Positions 44,284-56,787 of a stretch of DNA of 64,000 nt are shown one piece after another. The notes under the pieces are model-generated. The model made no database searches and had not been told where the DNA came from. It worked only from the letters and a program-made list of their open reading frames with translations. The position numbers and the translations under genes are program-made. Origin of the DNA: Mikania micrantha (lineage: Eukaryota > Streptophyta > Magnoliopsida > Asterales > Asteraceae); assembly GCA_009363875.1 (NCBI GenBank), contig CM018685.1, positions 66,723,933 through 66,787,932 on the forward strand. Direction: 5' to 3'. Position 1 is the first letter of the stretch. Each line of letters begins with the position of its first letter.

Positions 44284-47200
44284 TCAATGGCTATGTGGTG
44301 GCGATGTTGGAGGCTTGCATTGATAACACTTTGCAAATAGACCGAATGAATCGACTTGATGGATAAAGTTTTTCATACTGGCCCACCCTCCGAACCCAAA
44401 CCCGACGACAAAAACCCAAACCACAATGAAAATGTTGACTGCGTACATGGCGGTCCAGCTTGGCAGAAAGAACGGTGGCTTCTCGGCCGCATTCTGCAAA
44501 CAACAAGTTTAACAGGTTTAAGCTGAGCCACTAGATTCAAGGGTGAGTGGGTCAGTTAGACAGCTCAATGTTAACTGTTTAAGAATGATATAAGTGCAAT
44601 AATAGCAAGAATGTGACTGTTGCATCTAAGCATATGAATCAATGATGTTGATATATCACCAAACTTTGTCATATACTTATTTTCTACTTCTTGATTTTTA
44701 GATATAAGGTGTAGTTCATTTTCTCAAAACTAATCATGTGAAGTGCTCTAATTATTTGGGTTTCATTGTTTTGTTTGGTACAAGTAGCCAATGGCGAAGG
44801 TTAACAGGGCCCGCCCCCTCTCTTTTCCGTCTGTAATGTTAATTTTTTGACGGAAAGGTTATTTTTTGTTTTAAGTATTGGTTTCGCTCCCCTCACTTCA
44901 AAAGATTAACATGTATTGTGGTTCCAAAAAATTTCCGCCCCCTCTTTCTAAATGTTTAAGCTCTGCTACCGTAGCTTATGTAAACCCAATATTCGCAACG
45001 TAAACAACCAGTCATATTCTTTGAACTATAGTTTAAAGTGTTGAAACAAGTCATTTTACAAAGGTCAAAACGGCCCGACCCACAAACACTTATTTTCCAT
45101 TATAAAAAATAAGTTACAATTTTATTACAAAAAAAAAATCTAAATCTTTGAACATACTACTTTTAGGATGAATGCACAAAATATATACTAAGTTTGACCT
45201 TCAATCCATTTGACCTATTGACATGGCCCCTCTAATAATTTTTTTTTATTTAACCAGTTTGAGATAAAATAGCGTATCACTTCATTTATAAGTAAGTGGG
45301 TTGAAACTGACAACTCTAAGGTTACCTGGCGAGCAGAAGCCTTTCGGTAAGTGAGGATATGGGCTAGAGAAGGTATAATGTAAACGGTGAAGCTAACCAA
45401 CAAAGCCCCAACAGCCGAATTGATTGGACCGAAAAACGGGAAGATGATGGCTAGGAACCAGATAGGAATCACAACAGGCAACCTAGCCAATGCGCGTAAA
45501 CATATGCTCTTTGTATCATGCATCCCCACCACTTTCTCCCACACAAAATACAATGGTGTACACGCGAAACCAAATGTTATAAACTGCACAAAAAAAAAGG
45601 TTAAACACACCCAAATCGCTGTATGCATGAATTAAAAATTTGTTAGTTAACTTTTTTAGCAACCACACCTGATGGATTAGCATGAGTATAACTGCTGCAT
45701 CACGAAAACGAGTTCGTGGCAGAAGTGAGAACGCGTTAGCATGGTTCAAAAGCTGGTCACCAAAAGCCCAATACATTGCAGCAGCTGATGGAAGTGTTAA
45801 TGTGAATACATATAATGTAGCAAACAGATATATGTACTTAAATTTCCTTGGCTTCCACATCGCGTGCATTATTTCACTGCAAAAATCATGCAAATTCAAT
45901 CATTACAATCCTCAAGTAACTGAATAAAACTAGTTTATACTTGGGATCAATTCACTAACACTGTGACCGCGTGTCCACCAAAAGTGTAGAGTATGTTTGT
46001 GGCTCCAGTGAAGTACAAAACCAGCTTTGTTGGACCAGAATAAACCACACCTTCAGCCTTGCCATGAACCAGGGCTGCAACGGCCAAATACCAAGCGGTG
46101 TAGGTGGTCATAGCGAGCCCAAGAAAAGACCAAATTCTGTAGTTGTGGAAAGAGGGTATGAAGACGGTTGTAGCACAACAAGCTCCAAATATATAAGTCC
46201 ATGTTCTCTTGTCCAAATGATCATTTATGTAGTATATATTGCTGCATATATGGTATATTAGTATATCACACAAGATATAATATTAAATTAAAAAATGTGT
46301 ATCAAAATTCAAATAAAAACTATGTTTTAAAACAAAATTTGGATGATTTTCAAGAAATAAGCTGACCTTGCACAAGCTATGAGTTGTATGACAGAGCCAA
46401 AGAGAAGGAAGGTGCAATTGAAGGCTAACCCTACAGCTTTCCATTGTGGGCCTAAGAGACCATCAAGCACTTCAAACCACTGCATAAAACTAATGCACAT
46501 AAGTCTGTATGGCATGTAAATGTCTTGGTAAAATGCATCATGTAGGGCATATAGGAGCATATATATCACATGCATAAGATGATGTTTTAGACTGCTAGTT
46601 GTTAATTGTATTTGTCTGGAACTTTACAAGTTTACAAGCTTATGGTCGAAAGGTCATGGAAACTGATGGATTTGGCATTTTAAATATTTAATCACACAAA
46701 AGTACAAAGCTCATGTTTTCTGTAATGAACAAACAAACAAACAATCTTACCTAGTATATTCTCACTTTTCAGAAGGGCCTTGGGGGAAAGATAAAGATAA
46801 ACATTACACATATCCCAAATGGGATAGAGAGGCTGCTTCGAAGTAGCACACAGCTCAAAGTTATCGTTTGAAGTACGTTATTTTTAACGTTAAAATTAGT
46901 GCAACTTTACTTTTGCCTCTTGAGGGCCCACATATATATATATATATATTATATGCGTTCACCACAAATGGAGTGCTTATGTTCCCTATAAGGCTTACTT
47001 CTAAATCATTAAAAACTAAACATCATATTCCCATTAGTTTACATCATTTTCTTCTTTTTTTTTCTTTGATTTTACACAACACCCATGATCAAATACCTAA
47101 TTTTTAACTGACGTAATGGTTAAACTGTAAAAAGAATGGATTTTAACCTGAATCACATGATTCTTGAAGCTAACATTTTCTTTCTCCTTTCTTGCTCTAT

Positions 47201-47596
47201 ACTCCACATACAGAACACTGATGAGATAAGCAGTCCAACTTCCAAGAAGACCATAAAACACTTGTAATATGATTCCTGAAAGCATACCCAATTGAGAGAA
47301 AGAGTATGGCAAAGTCAAGAGCACTTGAGCCACCTGAGATCCCAAATCAAGAACCAAAAAAGATTCAATCTTTTGTACAGTTAGAACCCAAGGTCTCAGA
47401 GGGTGTTTTGGTAAATTACCTGGTTTGAAGCACAACTGAACCAAGCATCATAAGCAGAACCACCATGCCAAAGAAAGTTCTTGAAACCAGACATTGACTG
47501 ATCTACCCCTTCATCTCCTTCTCCTTTTTCTTGTTCATTTGCACCTTTCATTTCACCAGGAACTATGGCTTCTTCAGCTTCTTTGTTAGGAACCAT
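44284..47596 (-). CDS. AUX1: AUX1/LAX-type auxin influx carrier
   Basis: Seven exons (minus): 47420-47596, 47148-47333, 46367-46479, 45960-46241, 45669-45876, 45326-45583 and 44284-44493. All are GT-AG, total 1434 nt and 477 residues, close to the 485 of AUX1. Family blocks are intact: LWHGGSAYDAWFSCASNQ, TLPYSFSQLGMLSG, NHVIQWFEVLDGLLG, NIYYINDHLDKRTWTYIFGA, SFHNYRIWSFLGL, FTGATNILYTFGGHAVTVE, CTPLYFVWEK, RLPVVIPIWFLAIIFPF and GFGFGGWAS. Hydrophobic segments fit the usual eleven. The family is a plasma-membrane proton/auxin symporter for IAA uptake. The C-terminal half (GMHDTKSICLRALARLP, SARQNAAEKPPFF) is closer to AUX1/LAX1 than to LAX2/LAX3. The N-terminal cytoplasmic tail is Glu/Gly-rich and not conserved. 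Intron 2 holds a SINE-like repeat and intron 6 a hAT-like MITE. Confidence 0.96.
44789..44971. mobile_element. hAT-like MITE in the last AUX1 intron
   Basis: The left end CAATGGCGAAGG and right end (reversed) CGGTAGCAGAGCTT resemble the termini of the MITE in the PPR intron. The pyrimidine/GC block GCCCGCCCCCTC also recurs in both. No clean 8-bp TSD is visible, so the edges are approximate. Confidence 0.5.
46727..46972 (+). repeat. SINE-like dispersed repeat, copy 5
   Basis: Reads CTTACCTAGTATATTCTCAC, then GGGATAGAGAGGCTGC, CTCAAAGTTATCGTTTGAAG, TTAACGTTAAAATTAGTGCA, GAGGGCCCACA, a (TA)n stretch and ATGCGTTCACCACAAA. It is in AUX1 intron 2, antisense to the gene. Confidence 0.7.
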
Positions 47597-48111
47597 TTTT
47601 GCTCTGTTTTCTTACTTATGAAAGATATCTGAAACTAAGAACACAACACACCATTAAATAGCAAAAAAAAAAAAAAAAAGACTCAACCTCTGCCTTAATT
47701 TCGGTTTGTTGGCAGGAACTATGTGAATCAATGCAAGTAATTGATGAAACAAAGTAACGGAAACCAGTAAATCACACATATTTGATAATGTCTGCTTAAA
47801 CATGAACAAAACACCCTAAAATCTTGAAAAAATGAGTGATTTTGGCCTAAAAACTATGAGAAATTGTCCAAGAAAGTTTACAACAAATGTTCTTGACTAA
47901 AATTATCCAAAAAACAACATTACAGTTTCCCAAGATTGACAAAACTTTAACGACAAAGAACACCATTATAATCCCAAAAAAAAAAATTAAAAATCCCAAA
48001 TTAAATCCTTAAAAAATCAAAAATTTCTTGTAGGTATATGAAACATTCAAGTGGGATAACAGAGTCTGTCAAACAACATTTGACGATGAAACAAGAAGTG
48101 AAAGAGACCTA

Positions 48112-48360
48112 CCAGTGAGAGAATCTTGATTCTTCTTGTTCTTTTTTACTCTCTCTCTAGATTCTCTCTCTAGAAATGCTGAATTTTGGTGTAAAATGAA
48201 GAAATTTAGAGGAAAGCTGGAGGAGCCATTGATGAGGTTTTAAAGAGAAAAAAAATGTGAGTGGGTTGATGCCGCTACTGCTGAATTGCTCTAATTCTAT
48301 GTTTCTTTGTCTCTGTAAGATTTTCTGTTTTAATGGCTGCATACAGACAGAATCTTGTAC
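48112..48360 (-). promoter_or_regulatory. Probable non-coding first exon of the AUX1-type gene
   Basis: On the minus strand a GA-rich segment (TAGAGAGAGAATCTAGAGAG) leads to a good donor, CTCACTG|GTAGGT, at 48111-48112. A TTTCAG acceptor lies about 40 bp upstream of the ATG (near 47630). This suggests a leader intron of roughly 480 bp. The 5' limit is a guess. Confidence 0.4.
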
Positions 48361-49425
48361 AGTTGTTAATGTTAGCATAAAAGATTTTTTCTTTTTTACT
48401 TTTTAATGTAAATGAAACTGACGTTACATAAGCTTTGATCTGTTCTTCCAAACATTAAATGATATTAAAAGGTTACATTCTTTTTTTTAATTTTTTTTAA
48501 TTTCTTTTCAAGCAAAGTTTAAATATTTGTTTAGAAATTTTATTTCTTTATACTTAATTTAAAAAGAAATTTAAAGATACAAATACACACATATATAAAA
48601 ACTTTCGTATACTAAGGACGATTTGGGTATATGTTGCATGAATAATGTGTGATAATTATTATGTAACGCTTAAATGTTTTTGTGTTATAATTATAAAAAA
48701 AATTGTCAAGCAAATGATAATAAGTAGCTATGTAATCTTATCACACAAGAAGAAATAACTCTTTCATAATAAGTATTTCGTTTCTTTGTTATTTTGTATT
48801 TAATGTTTTCTTTTATAATACCAGCTCCTATATAAACACACTCATTAACCTTAGATTTTGTTTTGAAATAAGAAATATATATATATATATATATAAATAT
48901 AATATTTTAAAACTCAAGCCTAAATAATTTTTATGTTTCCTAAAAATTACACTGATCTATTGTTAAATTTTGTTATCTTTCAATAATTTTTATACTTCAT
49001 TGTCATATAATCACTCTTCTTCATATCTCACTCTCATCTTTTAATCAATGTTATATATATTTAACTTTAAATAAGTTTCTAGATTTTTTATTATATGTGT
49101 GTGTCATATGACGTGGGTGGGTTGGGTTATTTGCTTGGTGATGGCATAACGCCATCAACAAAGAAGTACGGTCTTCCTTCTAAAGGTTGCAAGCCCATAG
49201 CAACCAAATAGATAATATTAGGAGCCTATATAAGATGCCTTAAATAAATTTTTTATCTAAAAGAAAATTAACTATAAAAAGCCTATCAAAAGATTTATCC
49301 AAAATATAAAAGAATATCAACAAACACAAGTAAAATCTTAATAATCTTTTTTAATCATAAGTTTAGAATATCAGTTTATTGCAATTTGACTTCAGACAAA
49401 ATGAAAGTTTATAATCATTTTGATT
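48361..49425. other. AT-rich intergenic DNA
   Basis: No gene. A TA run lies near 48877-48895. The stretch 49130-49165 contains a short palindrome, GATGGCATAACGCCATC. Confidence 0.6.
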
Positions 49426-49442
49426 TACATAAATTCATAGAG

Positions 49443-49558
49443 ACCAAAGAACATTTGTCGTAACAGTATCAATGTGATGTTAAGGTGTCATCTATGTAAT
49501 ATATTAAGGGTTCAAGTCCTATAATAAATAAAAATGTGGAAAAAATTTGTCCTAAAAA
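49443..49558 (+). mobile_element. Very short SINE-like retroposon with 17-bp TSD
   Basis: A 116-bp body with a B-box-like GGGTTCAAGTCCT (about 49508), flanked by a perfect 17-bp duplication TACATAAATTCATAGAG (49426-49442 and 49559-49575). It ends CCTAAAAA. It looks like a tRNA-headed retroposon with almost no tail. Confidence 0.65.
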
Positions 49559-49575
49559 TACATAAATTCATAGAG

Positions 49576-50226
49576 TCATGGTATTATTATTCGTAGGGTG
49601 ACGTTACTTGATTGTATTAGCATTTAATCAACAAGTTCTTGGGTTATTAGTTATATTTATGTCTGGCAAAGTATACGGATTGAGTTGGATAACGGGTCAG
49701 GATGAATTTTAAGCAAAATCAATCCAGATCTAAATTGGTTATTTTTAAAAAATATCAACTTTTTACTAGTTAAAATGGGTTATAATTAAACAAATATATT
49801 ATTTTTACCCGTTTGAATTAATTATATTCACATAGTTTATAAGTTACACATCTTAACCCGCGTTGTGTTAAGATGTTACATATCTCAACTTATTCAATGT
49901 CATAATGTTACTAATTTCAATCAAAAGTACAATAAATGTTTACCCAAATCAACATATTTATCTTGTTGTAAAACTGCGGGTCAAAATTGTCAGGTTTAGT
50001 ATTATTGTTATACTCATTTACAAAATTAATAAAAAAAATATATAGGACAATAGAATGTAAATTAAAACAATAACGTTGTTTGAAATAGACCCACTAAATC
50101 TTAACATAGACTCTTTATTAACTACAAGACTACAAGTCTATAACCTCATGATAGAAGGCACATCACCATTAATTAATATCAACGTTTGGTACCTTTGGGC
50201 TAGAATGTTTTCGTCATTAATTATTT
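49576..50226. other. Intergenic, nothing recognised
   Basis: AT-rich. A set of GGGTCA/GGGTCAGG words between 49690 and 49990 hints at another worn MITE, but no ends could be drawn. Confidence 0.5.
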
Positions 50227-50242
50227 AGATAAGTGACCAATG

Positions 50243-51150
50243 TACCAATGATTAGGCCTGTAAACGAACCGAACAGTTCATGAACTGTTCGTGAACTGTT
50301 CGGTAAGAAGTTCGTTTATGTTCGTTTATTTAATAAATGAACGAACACGAACATAAAATTGGTGTTCGTTTAATTAAATGAACGAACATGAACACACCCT
50401 GTGTTCGTTTATTTATGTTCATGAACAGTTCGGTTATGTTCGTTTATTTACGTTCGTTTATTTGTGTTCGTTAACTATGTAATGTTAGTTTTTGTTCGGT
50501 TAACTGACTAATTTACGAATGATATGTATTTACATTTAAGAGACTTGTCGTTTGTGCTCGTTTATACTTGTTCAATTATGTTTGTTCAATAGTGTTCATG
50601 TTCGTTTATGATTGTTCAATGGTGTTAAAAAAATGCCCATTTATGTTTGTTCGTTTATTTTAGTTCGCTTGTGTTCGTTTATGTTCATGAACAGTTCGTT
50701 TAATTTATTAATGAACGAACACGAACATATTCATTTTCTTAATAAACGAACACGAACACAAAATTCTTGTTCGTTAAGGTGTTCGTGTTCGTGTTCGTGT
50801 TCGGTTAAGTTTAAATGAACGAACACGAACATGCCTGTGTTCGTGTTCGTTCGGTTCGTTTACAGGCCTACCAATGATGTAGTGTTCTAATGTTAAGATA
50901 AATATATGTGAGAAGTGATAAAAGGCCCAGGTCCTGGGTTCGATTCTTGATCCCACTCAATTTTATCGACCTTCCACCGGCGTGTCTTTGGGCGGGTGCT
51001 TATGTAGGGTTTTCACTGGGAATTGGTGGCTGATGGGCTAGGGGCTCCGTCTCTCTGTGCTATTGGCCAGCTTGGACATCATTTAGCCATTAGGGGCCGC
51101 GTAAAGAGTACCCGATAGTTGATTAATTGGTCGTTCAAAAAAAAGAAAAA
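50243..51150 (+). mobile_element. SINE with 16-bp TSD, interrupted by a hAT MITE
   Basis: The outer flanks are a perfect 16-bp duplication AGATAAGTGACCAATG (50227-50242 and 51151-51166). The right part has a B box GGGTTCGATTC (about 50938) and ends CGTTCAAAAAAAAG. The MITE (50253-50870) and its TSD copy split the SINE ten bases into its head; without them the SINE is about 282 bp. The SINE therefore came first. Confidence 0.88.
50253..50870. mobile_element. hAT-type MITE built of GTTCGTTTAT repeats
   Basis: 618 bp between perfect 8-bp duplications CCAATGAT (50245-50252 and 50871-50878). The inverted ends are TAGGCCTGTAAACGAACCGA and its near-perfect reverse. The interior is largely copies of TGTTCGTTTA and TAAACGAACA, changing strand near the middle. 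Frames inside are not genes. Confidence 0.9.
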
Positions 51151-51930
51151 AGATAAGTGACCAATGCAAATCATAAATTGGATCGTCACACATAAGAAAA
51201 CAAATGTACGTGTTTTAAGTTCAAACATGAAGCATATTAAAAGGTTATAAAAGATATGTATTTTTTTTTATCGATTATACCTGGTTCAAAATATCTCTTA
51301 AACCTGTAACAAAAAAAAGCACATGTTAAATTTAAAATAAAAAATAACAAAAAATTGAGACCATGAGATAAAATAATTTGTGATTAAAATTCATATATTT
51401 AACTATTTTTAAACAACAAACATCCGATCATCCGGGATCACTCTAACAAACATGTCACATTTTTGTCCGAAAAACAGAATGTGATAACCTGACTCACATG
51501 TTCAAAAAAAATATACATAACTAGAAATACCCCTGACTCAACATATTAAATATTTACTTTATTCGAGACTTTAACATATAACCTATCACCACAGACACCC
51601 ATACTCACAAATCACAATACTTGAAACCTTGTCCATTAAATTTAAGTTTTGGGACAGATATGGTTATTAAATTCCCTCTGCACATGCTAAGCATGTTATT
51701 AAATTTATAGAGAGGGTAGATATTCTTATTATAGACAGGGTTTTAAATATGTGATATACTTTATATTTATGACTCTCATTACATGCGTACAATAATTCTT
51801 TTAACTATAAAAATATTTGTTTGTTCCAAAATGGTAAGCTACTAACAACCATTTTTTTACAAGAGGCCGTAGAGCCGAATCATACCATGGTGTTAATTGT
51901 AAGGCTACACATATTAATTAAGCAACTTAT

Positions 51931-52161
51931 ACACAAAAGAACTTCTAATCTAGCGGTATTGTAATTAAGGGGAGAATTTGAATCTTACTGAGATGTGGGT
52001 TCAAACTTAAGTAGGGGATATGATTTACGAATTTATCTGGTTTTTGCTTATCTGATGGATATGATCTCACGGCTGTCAGTGTAATCAGGTCTTGATGGCG
52101 TGACCCAATGACCAGTTGTTTACATATTAAGATCCTCTGCCGCTCAAAAAGCTCAAAAAAT
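51931..52161 (+). mobile_element. SINE with imperfect 14-bp TSD
   Basis: A-box-like TAATCTAGCGGTATTG and B-box-like GGGTTCAAACT, with an end CGCTCAAAAAGCTCAAAAAA. The flanks ATTAAGCAACTTAT (51917-51930) and ATTAAGTAACTTGT (52162-52175) match at 12 of 14 bases. Confidence 0.75.
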
Positions 52162-52370
52162 ATTAAGTAACTTGTGCTTTAAGCCGTATTATGAACGAAT
52201 GATGAGATTTACTAATAGTTTTAAAATATGTGAATTATGATTAAAATATTAAATAACTATTATTTTTCTTTATTTTTTTAGTTTTTAATTTATTATAAGT
52301 TTCTAAATACAAATTCATAATAACATAGTCTTGGACATGTATAATAAATGTATAATAAATGACAGTCAAG

Positions 52371-53275
52371 TGTGACACACCTTAATTGCGGAAACTCAAT
52401 TAACTCCGACAAGATCAACCCAAATTTTTGGTTTTTTCATGATCTTTATTACATACTACAAGACTATGTTATTTTATGAGTTTGTACAAATTCATCACCG
52501 TTTGGGCTCTTATGGCAGTGTAATGCAAACATACACTTGCTTTAAATCCTAAATGGTGATGAATTTGTACAAATACATAAAATAACATAGTCTTGCACAT
52601 GTATAATAAATGTAATGAAAAAAATACCAAAGATTTGAGTTGATCTTGTTGGAGTTATCGGGTTTCCGCAATTTAGGGGCGTGCTTGGTTCGGTTTTTGG
52701 CTAAAACTGAAATTGACATAGTCGATATTTAGTTATTAGGAACCTTTCGGTTTTTTGTCGGTTTCGGTTCGGTTTTCGATTTTCGTTTTTTTACTTCTTT
52801 TCGTTTTCGTTTTTTTGTAGTCTCTCACATCCAATATTAAAAATGCAAACATGTTTGACAACAGATAATTCATAAATCAATTGATCGAACACCAACTAAT
52901 CAAAATAAAACTAAATAATTATAATCATGTTCTTACATTTAAAAAAATCAAAAGTAAATAATTAAAGATGCAATAATTCCGATATTCACATTTTGAAATG
53001 GTAGAGTTCATTTAATATAAATCTTTACCATCTCAAAAGGTAGACCCTTTATGTATTTTTATCCCATTAAATAAGTATAAAAATAACAACATATATATAT
53101 ATATATATAAGATTACATATTGGTTCTGTTTTTTCGGTTTTTAGAATATGAAAAACCGAACCGAAAAATTCAGTTTCTGTTTTTTTCGGTCATTCATTCA
53201 GTTCATTTTTTCGGGTAATTCGGTTTTGGTTCGGTTTTTTTGTTTTTTGCTCACTCCTACCACAATTAAGGTGGG
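52371..53275. mobile_element. Foldback element, interrupted by a hAT MITE
   Basis: The left arm (about 52378-52505, starting CCTTAATTGCGGAAACTC) is the inverted copy of the right arm (about 52552-52673, ending GGGTTTCCGCAATT). The last bases, AATTAAGGTGGG, lie beyond the MITE at 53264-53275. A centre of about 45 bp separates the arms. A partial arm copy (AACATAGTCTTGGACATGTA) also lies at 52323. No coding capacity. Confidence 0.78.
52674..53259. mobile_element. hAT-type MITE with reiterated TTCGGTTTT motifs
   Basis: 586 bp. Ends TAGGGGCGTGC and, reversed, TAGGAGTGAGC. The 8-bp TSD has one mismatch: CCGCAATT (52666-52673) and CCACAATT (53260-53267). TTTCGGTTTTCG-type words crowd both ends and the core is AT-rich. 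It sits in the right arm of the foldback element. Confidence 0.82.
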
Positions 53276-53311
53276 TTAACAACGAAATCTTACCATATAT
53301 ATATAATGTAA

Positions 53312-53643
53312 CTAGCCTAAAACCTCATGTATTACACGGGTTGCATTATTAAAAAAAATATAATTTATTAATATAAAATAATAATAAATTTTTAATAATT
53401 ATAAAATTATATATAGATAAGGTATAATTGAAATATTTTTATAATTTATTTAATTATAATAAATTAGTAAAATATTATAATAAGAAGATTTATATTTTTT
53501 AATATTTAATTATTTAATTTAATTACTAATTACTAAGATACTATAAATATATATTAGGAGAGAGAGACGGAAAATTTTTTTCCAGATTTCACCAAAAATC
53601 GACACATGTCTTCTAAAAATAATTTTTTATTATAATGATTAGA
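53312..53643 (-). mobile_element. Helitron-like non-autonomous element, 332 bp
   Basis: On the minus strand: A|TC at 53643, the subterminal ATTATAATAAAAAA, GACATGTGTCG, and a hairpin AACCCGTGTAATACATGAGG, with CTAG|T at the 3' end (53312-53315). The ends agree with those of the copies at 7932 and 8861. Confidence 0.55.
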
Positions 53644-55973
53644 TAGTTTTTTATATAGCTAAAATGTTTAAAAACAAGCACATGAATTAAAAGGTGAAAA
53701 AGTTTGAAATTTGTATTTAAAGAAAAGACAATGAATGTGATTTTTGGTATGATGATCCAAGTGATGTTGTTTGGTGAGTGTGAGAAGGGGCCTCCATCTC
53801 ACTTACCACCAAAATTTTGCATAACTTTTCCATAATTTCATACGACCCCCCATCCTTTGTCTCCTTGACTATTGACTCCCACCACCACCTCTACATAAAC
53901 TACTATTCCATGTTATTAGGAATTTCCTGTTTATTCTTTTATTTTGTTCATAGTTTTTATTATAATGAGTTTGTATTTGGTTCTCCTAGGCAATGAATCT
54001 AGAGTAATTAATAATAATTATTTCAAATTATTTTAAAAAAACATTTTGCACGTCTTAACAAATAAATATGGTCTTGCTTCACAAGTTTATTTCCATATAA
54101 TGTAAAAAAGTCTTTTAAAACTTAAGATTAATAAATCAAAGCATTAATTGTAAATTAGTCCTTAAATCATTTAGATACATGAATTTTAAAAAGATTCATT
54201 TATAGATGTTTATTATATGAATCTCATAACAAGCATATTATCCTACTCATACTCTTAAACTAATCTTCATTATTTCTTTCTTGCTTTGATTTAAACCTAA
54301 TACCTCCTTTCTAAGCGATAATATATCTACCAAGTGAGCTAGTTTCACATTGACACAAAACCTGTTAGTTGATGTACATAATCCACTCTTATTGTTTTAA
54401 ATGAAGATAATCATTTCCAATCATAACATTCCACATACTCTTTGCCATGCCTTAGTTTGATTAAAGATAGGTATAGGTCACAACTAAGATAGTCATCCAT
54501 TCATTCATGTCATGATGTGTTTCAAGTCTTCTTTTTGTTAAAGTGGTTGCTAAACCAAGTTTATTGAACTTTGTAATTAGTGGAAGACCAAATGATTAAA
54601 TGATAAGAGTGTATTATGTAGGGTTTTGGCATGAATTAATAATCTCTTTACTTCAATGCAATTCTAACATAGAATCCTAGATTACCACCTTCAAACTCTT
54701 TTATTGTATTTAATATATGCATGTTCTTGGTTTCAAGAATATAATGTGGCCCTTACCTGAGGCAACTTTTGGTCATAGTATTTTAATAATAACTATGTAA
54801 TCCACCAACTTTTTATTTTAATTTGAAGAAGTTTGAGTGTAAGAATCATATACTTTAAATGGAAAAAAAGGGAAAAAACATGACTAATTTTATGAAATTT
54901 CTAGCATGGCCTATCATAAACAAATAAATTTATAATTTTATAAACATAGTCACATACTCACATAGATAACTTGAGAAATAAATATGTTAATTTGGTAGTC
55001 TTAAAAACCAAGAAATATATGAAAAATAATTATAATAAAAATGATAATAATAAATGAATATTGTTTCTAGTCCTTGTAACATGAAAACAAGATTAACGTT
55101 TGTAAACCAGCCAAGCTATTCGTTAACTATTCGAGATTGGTTTTTAAAACCTCGAATTAACTCAATGTTGAACATACTCTCCCAACTTAAAGTTTAAATT
55201 GAAGTTCATTAACTAAACTAGTTGGAGGTGAAACTTTATGTGCCAATCATAAGTAGATTTTTTTGCCCTAATTACAAGCCTATTATATAATAATATATAA
55301 CTATTATATAATTAAACAATTAGTATTTCAATTACAATATATATACACACACAAACATAAACAAGTCAAGCTGTAACCACACTTTAGATTGTAAAATTAC
55401 TCATAAGTCAAGTTTATGTCTTTAGAATGAACGAGTTAAAACATATATATATATATATATATATATATAGTGTACTACACAACTTAAGTAAAAGAAAAAT
55501 TAAACCAAAAGTAATAAATATTTAGAAACTAAAAAATAATGCCTTAACTTTTAGCTATATTAGAAAAGAATGATACTAAAAATAAATTAAAACAAAAAAA
55601 ATAATCATCAAAGGATTAGAATTATGACACGTGCAGTTTTAAGTTATTTAATTGTTAGAAAGAAAATTGTGTTAAAAACTCGTGTGATATACAAACTAAT
55701 TAAAAAAATTAAAGATGTATTGTGCGAAAATAAATAAATTAGTTCTTGGTTTGTGAATGGTTTATTATAATAAATAATTTGATAAATTAGAGGATAGAAA
55801 TAATTGTGGTGAAGATAGAAACCAAAATCAACTCTTATAATTGGTTTTAATTTTAAACCTGTCGATAGATTTTCTTTTCGTTCACCTCCAATAATTTTCC
55901 TAGCATCAATAAGTTGTTTCACTAATCCAATAAAGTTTATATTAGGGATGTAAAACAGTGTTAGGATCAAATA
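53644..55973. other. Gene-free AT-rich DNA
   Basis: No ORF with a known motif, no RNA gene and no complete repeat was seen. A TA run is at 55443-55469. The 110-codon minus frame at 55644-55976 is low-complexity Ile/Leu/Phe-rich translation. Confidence 0.55.
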
Positions 55974-56153
55974 CAAATTGATAATTTTGTAAAAATTGTA
56001 AAAAATAAAGTGCTATTATAAATAACAAAGTGTTATTATTAACAAGGAACTGTTAAATGTAATAGTAACACTTTATTAATATTATAATAACACTTTTTTT
56101 ATTTATAATAACAACTTGCATTTTACACTTTTTACAAAACTATCACTTTATAC
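55974..56153. repeat. Palindromic (foldback) repeat, about 180 bp
   Basis: The left arm TTGATAATTTTGTAAAAATT pairs with the right arm ACTTTTTACAAAACTATCAC, and inner words AAGTGTTATTAT and ATAATAACACTT also pair. It has the structure of a MITE, but no TSD can be read in the AT-rich flanks. Confidence 0.6.
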
Positions 56154-56787
56154 ATAAACATGACTCTGTAAAACATAAGAGAATAAAACGGTATGTTAAA
56201 TAATAAATATAGATAGAATTACAAATTGTAGGGACTCTGTATATAGTAATTCGGTTAGGCTGATGTAAAGGGATCTTCGAGACATAATTGATAATTTATT
56301 TATTTTTTTGTCAATATGGCTTTCTAATTTTATTTACTTATTTATTTGCGAAAAAATATACCGTAAATACGAGCATTTTTCTGTCTTTTGTGTTTTCTGC
56401 GCAATGTTGTGTGTTTTTTTAACAATTTAAGACACAATAATGTTGTAAAATACATAATGTCAAACAAGGATGACACAATAACGAGTATGGATGACACAAT
56501 GACCTGTAAGAAAAACATAAGATGATTATACACAAACGTTTATAAGAAAAACACAATGACGATATAATTTTTTTAAAAAAATAGTATCTTATGTAAAAGT
56601 TATGAACGTTTAGAAAAATGTGGGGGGAAATGATTATTGCAAAACTAACGTTCAACAACTTTTCCCTCTAAAAGTTTGAATTTCTCACTCAAAGTTGATC
56701 TTAAGCTTTTTAATATAGAAAAACATATTTAGTTGAGCCTAACTTTTCATTTAGGATAGAATTGGAATTATATAGATTTATTATTTA
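56154..56787. other. AT-rich intergenic DNA
   Basis: A short AC/ATG-rich patch (56440-56530) has recurring GACACAATAA words. The overlapping 63- and 79-codon minus frames come from it and carry no motif. Confidence 0.55.
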
